Positions 56,019-64,000 of a stretch of DNA of 64,000 nucleotides are shown here, in pieces. Position 1 is the stretch's first letter. Each line of letters begins with the position of its first letter. The notes under the pieces are model-generated. The model did no database searches and was not told where the DNA came from. It saw nothing but the letters and a program-made list of their open reading frames with translations. Made by a program: the position numbers and the translations under genes. The DNA is from Cylindrodendrum hubeiense (Eukaryota; Ascomycota; Sordariomycetes; Hypocreales; Nectriaceae): contig JAANBB010000120.1 of NCBI GenBank assembly GCA_014621425.1, forward strand, positions 1 to 64,000. The letters run 5' to 3'.

Positions 56019-58324
56019 ATGGTAGATCGGCAAAAAGATGCGTCGACAACAGGTACGTTTCGTCGTGCCGCCATCGCCTGTCAGAGCTGTCGACTGCGCA
56101 AAGTCAAGGTGAGCCGCCTACCCCCCATTGGCACCGAAATACTCAACGGCTGTCCAGTGCGATGCTCAGTCCGTCCCGTCAGATGAAGGCTGCGGTCCAT
56201 GCCAGAGGGCTGGGCAGGAATGCTTCTTGGACCCTTTGTCAGATGGAAGAAGGTCTGTTTTTGGAGGATGAAGCACCTGAACATTGGCTAAACGCTCGAG
56301 GCAGATCTGTCAGCCGAAAATTCGTCGACAAGCTGCAGCAGCGCATAGAAACGCTCGAGGCTCTCAATCAAGGAGCGACCGACCGATTAGATTCGAGGCT
56401 TGACGAAGATGGTGCCGTTCTTCCAGCAGATATATCGGTACTAGCACACGGTCCAAGGTACGGCAACTACACATGACTGAACCAATCGAGTGACGGGTGG
56501 TGAGAATTTCAGCTGTGGTTCATCACTGACCGTGTCAAGCAGCGCACCTCCAGCAAGCACAATAAATACAGTACCTCCTAAGAGCAGCAATCCCACGGAT
56601 CCACTCCCGTCCAATGTATCCCACAGTTCCCGTCAAACTCCGCCGGTGTCGACTTCGTTGAATGGAAACTCTCCCCAGAAGCCTCGTGGCGAATCACCCA
56701 GTTTCTACGGCGCAACCTCGCACCCCCATGTCGCCTCGCCTAGCGAGGAGTCTCGTGTCACCTTCTTTGACGAGGTTGATGTGGTCGGTATCGACCTTGA
56801 TCCAACTTCGCAGCATTTGAGAGACCGTCTGCTTCAATCATTCTTCAAGTACCAGACGCTTTGGGTAGATATTGTGAACAAGGAATCTTTTCTCGCCCAT
56901 CAAGCAGATGGCAACAACTCCAGATGGCACTCCAAGTTTCTGGAAAATACCATGCTGGCATGTGGCACGCGATTGAGTACCTCTAAATCCGTACGTGCCT
57001 TGGGCTTCAAATATTATGAATGGGCCAAAGATGAAGCTTTGGGAGCCATGTCCGAACCGACACCTGCGAATCTACAAGGGTTCTTGCTTTTGAGTGAATA
57101 CGAAGTCACACAAGGCAATGACCGCCCAGGCTGGATGTTTTGTGGCAAGTTTGCTGCGCCGGGACGTTTTATGAAGCATTTTGACTGACTGATATAGGTG
57201 TTGCTTGTCGAATGTTGTCAGATCTTGGTCTGCACGAGCTTGCAGGCATGGCTAGCTCAGATAAGGAGGCACGCGAGGCGACAAAAGAAAGCGATCTTGC
57301 CTACGCTCTACTATCTGCCTGCGTAGTGTACGAAGGCGTGTGGACCCTATATCTTGGCAGACCAAGCTCTATCCCAAGCTCGGTCATGAGTGTTGCGGCT
57401 TCGCGCTGCAGGGCAAGGCGAACGTCGGATCCACCATGGCTCAACGCCTGGGTAGGGCTTTGCGTGCTTATGGCCGAAGTATCCCATCTACTGAACGACC
57501 AATCTGTCGTCGACTGCGACAGGTTGGCTTCGCTGCGTAAGCTCCTCAGGCAGATGGAGGAATGGTACGAAAGCCTTCCACCAGAGTTAGCATATAACGA
57601 AAATAGTTTGGCAAGCATGGATATGGCCGGATACGGCTTGCACACCCAGTACTGCAAAGTACAGATCCTCTTGCGGCAAGCGTTGGCCAAGTCGTCAAAC
57701 CCTAGGAAGCGGCGTTACTCTCAAGCTATAAGCGACACCAACCTTGAGACTTCATCCGATGAGTCGAACATTGTAGTCTACCAATATGCACTTCGCATAT
57801 CTCGCCTAGTCGTCACTTATCGAGAAGCGTTTGGAATGGAGAATATACCTTCAATCATGCTCGACAACGCCGTGGTGGGAGCGACTGCAATGATTCGACA
57901 CTTCAACAAAGGGGACAGTGTTGACGAGTTGCAGCGACAAACTGTCTGGCTCCGCCAATTGGTAAAGAGCATGGAATCAGTGCAGCCACACTTCCCAGTC
58001 GTAGGGCGCATGCTCGATTATTTGAGGCAGATTTGTGGGAATGGGCCGCTCCTTAATATGTTCCCTTTTATACACAGGCCCTCAGCGGATGCTCCTTCTC
58101 ATGCGTCGCTGGTTCTAAGCCAGTCTCTCAATATCTGCAGCTCAAGCGACACTCGAGATGAACTGATTACGCTGGGAAGCGGTCTAGATGCTATCTGGGA
58201 CTATGTTGACATGGCGATCGCTCCTGATATGTTCTCGACAGGTGGATTTGATGAGTCTGTTATGGACCTAGTTCTATTAGAGGCTTCGATCTCCAGCTTA
58301 TCACAAGGGGACTCTTCGATCTAG
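56019..58324 (+). CDS. Zn2Cys6 transcription factor, probable cluster regulator
   Basis: Five exons: 56019-56108, 56158-56252, 56305-56457, 56513-57144, 57198-58324; 698 aa. The zinc cluster has Cys21, 24, 31, 42, 45 and 52 with basic RLRKVK and an elongated loop (ten residues) between the third and fourth Cys. SRKFVDKLQQRIETLEAL is the coiled-coil linker of GAL4-type dimers. WMFCGVACRMLSDLGLH is the conserved fungal_trans segment. This last junction uses a GC-AG intron (57145-57197, donor GCAAGT, CTGAC branch). Intron 2 must end at GGCAG (56304) to give GRRSVSRKF. Placed inside the oxidative cluster between BVMO2 and the FMO, it is the natural candidate for the factor binding the CGG-N-CCG sites; that is inference. 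Confidence 0.85.
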
Positions 58325-59125
58325 AGGTGCTAAGTGTCGAATTCGAAATCCCCTCTCCGAGCTTGTCGCCTAGAGCCTGACATTTGCGCACTTCGCCGAA
58401 TTCTATTGTATCTATTTCGCTTACGGCTTGGGATATCGCTAGCCGAACGGCCGCCTTCTATTTGTGAGTTTTGGCTCAAGCAGATCAAGCCTTGATGTCT
58501 TATTACCCAAAATTCGTCTTGAACTTTAGCCTAATTTATTCTCAGTCGAGTTGGGGCAATTAATTACTGAGATATGTCATGGGAAAGCGTCATGATGGCC
58601 AGGATCACCAGGTTATCATTATCGCTGCTGATGGACCTTTTTGCTGCGTATAAATAGAGCTGAAAACATACTAGCAAGCAATGATGTGCCGTACTCTGGG
58701 CTACGTGTGTTACTAATATTCCAAATCAAGGAGGCAAAAGATAGTGGGACAGGTGCGACCCAGTTTTGAAATCAGATTCGCAGCCCCAAGGTGACGCCTT
58801 CTCTTTAATCAATCATAAGACTACCTATGGAACATCAATGTTTGTAGTAAGGCTGTTACAATATTTGATTTCTTGCTGTAAATGGTCAGATATCTATGTT
58901 CTGCGATATTTGTGCGCGGCACACACACATTTGTAACTACATCTTAATTGGAGCACAGGACGGGATTCGATATTCTTGCACTAGTGAGTAGAATCATAAG
59001 CGCCCCGGGCTCTGGGGTTTGTAGTTGCATACAGGCAAGGTTCCCATCAAAGACTAAAAGTATAAACACCTAAGCAGTGTAGACACTTTCTAACAATAAA
59101 GGCTCCCGAGCACCCCAAAGTTTGA
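58325..59125. other. Convergent 3' intergenic region
   Basis: 0.8 kb between the convergent regulator and FMO genes. AT-rich, with no ORF or repeat recognised. Confidence 0.45.
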
Positions 59126-61756
59126 CTAGTTCAGACCTTTGGTGAAGCAGGTCTTAGCCAGAGCAACTTCTCTCCAGTACCAAACCGCAGACATAGTAGC
59201 ACCAGGGCCAATAATAAAACTTCCCAGAAAGATGAGGACCGAGGTTTTATGTACTTCGACCGTCGTCCGACCCATCCTCTTTATGTCCCACACAGCCATG
59301 CATAGCCAGACATAAGTAGCAACGTAGAAGCCCCAGAAATCTGCCATGAAAAGAGATCTGAGGCCCTCACCAAGTTCCTTTGGCTGTGCACTAAAGTCAG
59401 GCCAGAAGACGGATGTGAGGCTCATATCCGATGACGATAAAATTTTAGCGAGGCAGTAGACATGTAAGACCAAGCCAAGTGTACCAGTGATGGCGTAGAG
59501 ACTCTTGAGATGTGTGACATCCGGGAAAGCCTGCTTGGCTATCCGTGGATTTTGGTTGACTCCATTTCTCCTAACGTAGAAATACCCGAGAACGCTGCAG
59601 ATAAGCGGGACAAACATTGGGGATAGTTGCCAAAGAGATTCGAAATTCTGGATCGTGTATGGGTCCTTCCATGGTACAAACATTAGGATGGTCGGAAGAG
59701 TATACCCTATGATGACGGCCCATATAAGCGATGCCGCATGTTGAATCTGAACTTCTCGGTTGAGTGGCCACCAGTAAGTTTCTGGTTCAGAAATAAACGT
59801 ATATACGGCATAATAGATTGGCATGTAAATGCCAATTCCAGCCCACTGGACAAGTGAGAGCCAGATGGTAACGCTGGAAACGGGTTAGTCAGTGACAAAA
59901 GAATGGCCGAGGCCACACTCACAGTGATATTGGCGTCAGCATATTGCGTTTCCGATATGCCTCAACGGACCACACAGTAATGGGTTGAAGAAGCATCCCC
60001 AGAAAATACATCTGCAGCATACCAAAATTCTGATCCCAATTGTTCAAGCCCGGCATGTATGCTGCTGCTAGGAACACGAGGTAGTCATCGATGGGCTTAA
60101 CTCCAGTATACCTGCGCTTAAGGGGGAATCCTGGATCGGAATAGAATGTTCCAGTCTGCACAATGGTTCCCAGATGGTCACCAAGGCCGTAGTGAGCAGA
60201 CCAAATCCACATACCGTAATGGACGAGCCCAGCAACTAGTAAATAGAATCCCACGAAATACCACTTTTTAAGGCCCCTGGGGACTGGACTGCTCAAAAGC
60301 TCATCCTTGTAAGGCACGAGTCTTGAGACAGGGCTCAATTTTGGGTTGTCAAGCTTTTCAGCAAGCGGCATATTGCGTGAGAAATTGAAGGTGACATCCT
60401 CCTTATCGGTTAGCGGTAGGAGATGATAAGCTGCAAGCTCATGGAAAGCTGTGTCGAGTAATTCAGCTCGCTGCTGCTCATGCGAATGTTCCTTCAGAGT
60501 GACGGTCCTTGCCTGTCGAATTTGTTGGGTCGTGGCAAATGCGTGCTCAATTTTTTCCAACGTAGGCTTGGCCCCTCGTGACATGGCAAGCACTTTACGA
60601 AGGGTATTGACCAGGACAGCAGCTGTTTCAATAGCAGCATTACCACCATGACCGGCGATCGGGTGGAACTGTCAATTATAAGCATAAGCTACTGCTAGGA
60701 GTGTGCAATTTAAATACCTTGTGGGCCGAGTCACCAACAGTTATGATGCGCTTGAAATACCACTGTCTGAAGACATATTCCTGCAGTGGTACCAAAACCG
60801 ACGAAATTTTATTATCCAAGAGCGTTTTGAACTTCAGGTTTGGAGTAATATTGTCGTCTTCTCGCTGCTTCAGCAATATCTTCTCATCGTCTTTGGTGTA
60901 GGAAGGAATGTCATCGCCGTAGGCGCGCTGCGCCAACTTGAAGAAATAAAACCAGTAAACCCGACCTTCTGGGCCACCATTAACGACGTAGGATTCGTGC
61001 TTCCTGAACACTGAGTTGGATGCTCCAGGTTCGATGCCCTCGCAAGGATTGGATATTCCGAAGACGCATCCGTAGTCGCAAGGGACCGCTGAACAAGTCA
61101 GTATATGTGGTGAGTATAGATTCTTAAACTCACATGACTGCTCGTCTGCCGGAATCCACTCGGGTGACATCTCATTCGCAATTTTCCACATTTCTCCTCT
61201 TACAGTGCTGTGAATCCCGTCGGCCCCGACTAGAATGTCACCTTTGTAGGAAGAACCATCCGAAGTCTTGACCACCACTCCATCATCCGTCATGCTGACC
61301 CTTTGAACACGTTTGTTGGTGAGGACCTTGGACTTGTCTCGGACGTTATCATATAGCACTTGGATCACCATTTGACGATCCAAGAATGTGATCGGATACC
61401 CATGCCTGAATTTCGTTAGCGTTGTATTTTCTTCAGCCGATGACACAGGCTTACCTCTCGTGCATAGCGTGGTTCATGCCCCGGAACTCGCATATGATGT
61501 TGCCGGTCTGGTCGCGAAAGTGAAACGAGTCCAGAGGCGGACATAGGTCCAGAATCTTTTGATAAACACCGAGTTGGTCCAGTATCCTGTTGCCATGCGG
61601 TAGGATACCGATGCTTGCGCCTACTTGAGGTGCAATGTCCGGATATGACTCGAGCACGATAAAGTCAATGTTGTACAGTTCCAGCATGTTGGCCAACGTG
61701 AGGCCAGTAATGCTACCGCCTGCAATGATAACCTTGAATTCACTTTTGGCGCCCAT
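59126..61756 (-). CDS. FAD monooxygenase fused to a ~9-helix membrane domain
   Basis: Five exons: 61455-61756, 61134-61405, 60718-61088, 59923-60668, 59126-59873; 812 aa. Residues ~1-440 are a PaxM/UbiH-like class A flavin monooxygenase: GGSITG at 13-18, DG motif LVGADGIHSTVRGEMW, and GD motif GDSAHKFHPIAGHGGNAA (from residue 310). After LVPYKDELLSSPVPRG comes a polytopic domain (about 451-805) with roughly nine hydrophobic helices, including WYFVGFYLLVAGLVHYG and VTIWLSLVQWAGIGIYMP. The 45-bp intron 61089-61133 is stop-free and divisible by three. Expected reaction: epoxidation or hydroxylation of a lipophilic polyene, terpenoid or aromatic. The membrane domain may anchor the enzyme or act as a second catalytic domain such as a cyclase; unproven. 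Divergent partner is an epoxide-hydrolase-like gene. Confidence 0.87.
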
Positions 61757-62404
61757 TTTGTGTTTGTCTCTTCCACAAGTGATGTAGACGATGAATGTTG
61801 CAAAGGAATAGATAGAGGATAGAAGCTAGAGAGTCGACTTATAACCCCGACTTGATGAGTCAATCCAGACCTTTCATTCAAGGCACGTAGTGTCCGCCTC
61901 CACCGTCCCAAGGAAATGATGACAGGGATCAGCTCGGATGGGCAGCCTTGTTTCGGAGCTCCACACACGGGCAACACCGATCGCGAAAATACAAATCGGC
62001 CCCGATGTCTCGCGGGCTGTGAAGACGGAAAACCGATCCGAGTGACCGGATTTGCGGGCCGACCAGTTTGGCCTGATTCGGTTAGCCTTCAATGCACCAC
62101 CGTTTGTCAAAATGTCTTTTCGGCTCTCTCTATGCATGGTGAAATGCATTTGCAATTCGGCTCCACGGCTCAAAGATCGAATTTTTAACATTCGGTCCGA
62201 CTCAGCCGATGAGATGCCAAGCACAGTCGTGGAAAGTGAAGCAGCATTGGTGTAAGGGATGACACGAGTCATCTATAAACGTGCGAATGGATTGCGAGAT
62301 AATGTAGACATTTCACAACAACGTATTTCCTATTGACACGTTCAGAGTCCTGGAATTGTTCATTCACGATTGGTCGACATTTGGGTAACCATCTCGCACC
62401 TACA
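61757..62404. promoter_or_regulatory. Bidirectional promoter FMO/epoxide hydrolase with CGG-N-CCG sites
   Basis: 648-bp head-to-head spacer. CGG-N2-CCG at 61997-62004 (CGGCCCCG), CGG-N1-CCG at 62055-62061 (CGGGCCG) and 62193-62199 (CGGTCCG), plus several single CCG/CGG half-sites between. The block at 62154-62163 (ATTCGGCTCC) also occurs in the BVMO/SDR promoter at 51251-51260. This suggests shared control of the two divergent genes by a Zn2Cys6 factor. Confidence 0.45.
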
Positions 62405-63409
62405 ATGGAGAGCTACCAGAGGAAAGCGCTCGTCACGCAACGGTCACTCAAGTACACATACTTTGTCTCTGCTTCTGGTAAAGCTACCGAACAATATCCC
62501 GCATTGTTCTTTATTCACGGATTTCCTGATTCAGCGCATCTCTGGTCAGGCGTGATTGCTGCTCTTGGCGACCTGCCGAATAAAATAATTATCCCCGATT
62601 GCTTAGGATACGGAGACACGGACAAGTCAACAGACACCAATTTGTATGCCTACAAAGATCAAGCCGATGATCTGGCAGACATACTGAAGAATGAGGACGT
62701 CAAATTCGCGATCATTATCGGACATGACTGGGGCAGCGCGCTCGCTCAGCGGACCTATCTTTATAAGCGAAATCTATTCAGCGGCGTGGTACTCCTAAAT
62801 ACTGGGTACATGGTTCCATCGGATCAACCGTTTGACCTCGCTGCCGTGAATGAACTCACTCAAAAAACGTTGGGATACCCACAGTTTGCGTACTGGGAGT
62901 TCTTCACTGCACCCGATGCAGCCGAGATAATAGATGGGAACCTGGACAGAATGTGGCAAGTGTTGCATGGTGATGCCGAGGAATGGATGCAAAGGTTATT
63001 CTGTGTTCCAAACGCTATGCGCCAGTTCTTGCTCAGCGATGAGGAGATACCTTTGAAAGAATATGCTGGCCAGATGGAATGGAAAGACAAGTTCATACAA
63101 CAATTCAAAGCCGATGGCTTCGCCTCAGCTTTGCAGATGTACAAGGCCACCGCTTTGAACATACAGGCCATGTCCGACTCGACTATTCCCAAAGACAGCT
63201 TAGCGATCGATGTACCTATACTATTCTTTATTTGTACCAAGGACGCCGTCTGTGTGCCTGAAATGATGGCCCCAGCCAAGGATCAAGGCCTAGTGCCATA
63301 TTTAAAGGAGGTTTTGATTGAGTCTGCACATTGGTCGCCAATGGAGAAGCCGGAAGAAATCGCGGCTTACATTAAAGATTTTGTGATCGAGATATCTCCA
63401 AGCAATTAG
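62405..63409 (+). CDS. Alpha/beta hydrolase, epoxide-hydrolase-like
   Basis: 334 aa, single exon. Oxyanion motif HGFP (residues 38-41), nucleophile elbow GHDWGSA with Asp108, later acid candidate Asp280 (FFICTKDAV) and catalytic His309 (IESAHWSPMEKP). An aspartate nucleophile in HDWG is the mark of soluble epoxide hydrolases and haloalkane dehalogenases rather than esterases. It would add water to an epoxide, giving a diol, or trigger ring closure. Head-to-head with the FMO, the pair suggests epoxide formation then opening, as in fungal polyene pathways such as aurovertin (AurC/AurD). The start at 62405 (MESYQRK) is preferred over in-frame 62333, whose extra 24 residues are non-conserved. Confidence 0.87.
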   Translation: MESYQRKALVTQRSLKYTYFVSASGKATEQYPALFFIHGFPDSAHLWSGVIAALGDLPNKIIIPDCLGYGDTDKSTDTNLYAYKDQADDLADILKNEDVKFAIIIGHDWGSALAQRTYLYKRNLFSGVVLLNTGYMVPSDQPFDLAAVNELTQKTLGYPQFAYWEFFTAPDAAEIIDGNLDRMWQVLHGDAEEWMQRLFCVPNAMRQFLLSDEEIPLKEYAGQMEWKDKFIQQFKADGFASALQMYKATALNIQAMSDSTIPKDSLAIDVPILFFICTKDAVCVPEMMAPAKDQGLVPYLKEVLIESAHWSPMEKPEEIAAYIKDFVIEISPSN

Positions 63410-63812
63410 TCCCCATCATCAATGCATCAAAAATTAACACACAACACCTTTCAAATCGAGGGCTACCTTGTGAAATATGAAGATACTGACACACTTGCCA
63501 TTGACTCAAGACCAAATGCACACAAATCCATTAGAGACTTTTGTAGCGCTATTGTCTTTTTGCTAGGGAAGCTTCTACTACTTCCAATATTACATCGTAT
63601 CGCAAAGGCGATGCCGGGGTCCGCCCTTGACAAGAGATGTTTTCAGGTTATGCCTAGGCAAGAAAACGCAATATGGGTGTAGACAGCCCGTCCTTCGCCC
63701 CAGCAATGCATCACGAACACCACTGCACCGTAGCAAACAAGAAGACGTAGATAAACCATTTCGCGACAAGGGGAGAATCGTAAGCTATTCAAATAAGAGG
63801 CCTTGTATTTAG
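63410..63812. other. Convergent 3' intergenic region
   Basis: 0.4 kb between the convergent hydrolase and aldehyde dehydrogenase genes. No gene seen. Confidence 0.45.
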
Positions 63813-64000
63813 CTAGGCGGCCATGTTGATAAGAACTGTCTTTGGCTCAGTGAACAATCTAAGCGCATATTCCCCGAATTCCCGCCCAATGCCGCTCTGC
63901 TTTTTGCCTCCAAACGGAGCTTGCATGTTTTGGAGACTAACACAGTTGATACCAACGACGCCTGATTCCAGGGCTGAGGATACACGCAGAGCTCGTGTAA
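63813..64000 (-). CDS. Aldehyde dehydrogenase, C-terminal fragment (runs off window)
   Basis: Partial: the last 61 full codons plus stop (TAG at 63813-63815) are inside the window; the gene continues past 64000. The reading frame gives [19 protein letters not shown], then [20 protein letters not shown] and [14 protein letters not shown]. The APFGG-x-K-x-SG-x-GRE-x-G block and the final F-T-x-x-K-T-V are diagnostic of NAD(P)-dependent aldehyde dehydrogenases. It would oxidise an aldehyde to an acid. As a neighbour of the FMO, hydrolase and BVMOs it is a probable member of the same cluster; it is convergent with the hydrolase. Confidence 0.88.
   Translation of the reverse strand, partial: TRALRVSSALESGVVGINCVSLQNMQAPFGGKKQSGIGREFGEYALRLFTEPKTVLINMAA

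Noticed and set aside
1..64000. CRISPR arrays, rRNA and tRNA genes
   Set aside because: No regularly spaced repeats, rRNA-like blocks or tRNA A/B-box pairs were recognised; CRISPR is not expected in a fungal nuclear genome.

Overview
The window is nuclear DNA of a filamentous ascomycete (Pezizomycotina; the protein set looks most like a Sordariomycete, perhaps Hypocreales). This rests on many short 45-90 bp GT-AG introns with CTAAC/CTGAC branch-like sites, Zn2Cys6/fungal-TF regulators, a GPI-type cell-wall protein, a hybrid histidine kinase, Dal5-like and drug-type MFS carriers, and an AT-rich mutated retroelement typical of repeat-induced point mutation (RIP). All gene models were spliced by eye, using reading frame, splice consensus and conserved family motifs. 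No transcript evidence or database search was available.

Layout. 1-2.1 kb: decayed Ty1/Copia retroelement on the minus strand, with a stop-riddled gag that still shows its CCHC knuckle in frame with the gag start, a primer-binding-site-like segment and one about 200 bp LTR. 2.9-22.3 kb: mixed genes, namely a repeat-rich GPI cell-wall protein, a Zn2Cys6 regulator, a short-chain dehydrogenase (SDR), the universal ATPase OLA1/YchF with 8 introns, a short REI1/REH1-like pre-60S zinc-finger protein, two more SDRs, a LaeA-type methyltransferase and a conserved fungal protein of unknown function. 23-27 kb: hybrid histidine kinase (GAF, HisKA, HATPase, REC). 28-34 kb: two amidohydrolases head to head, one a large membrane-anchored protein with a TolB-like propeller. 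35-45 kb: a broken GH35 beta-galactosidase, two divergent MFS carriers and a Zn2Cys6 regulator.

45.7-64 kb (runs off the right edge): a dense set of oxidative tailoring genes that looks like part of a secondary-metabolite or catabolic cluster. It holds a six-helix membrane protein, two Baeyer-Villiger monooxygenases (BVMOs) flanking a FabG-like SDR, a pathway-type Zn2Cys6 regulator, an FAD monooxygenase fused to a roughly nine-helix membrane domain, a divergently transcribed epoxide-hydrolase-like alpha/beta hydrolase, and the C-terminus of an aldehyde dehydrogenase. No PKS, NRPS, terpene synthase or prenyltransferase is visible; if there is a core enzyme it lies beyond position 64000. CGG-N1/2-CCG inverted repeats, the kind of site Zn2Cys6 dimers bind, occur in the promoters of the membrane protein, both BVMOs/SDR and the FMO/hydrolase pair, suggesting one regulon. 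The FMO plus epoxide hydrolase pair implies epoxidation then epoxide opening; the BVMOs, SDR and ALDH imply ketone/ester and aldehyde/acid steps.
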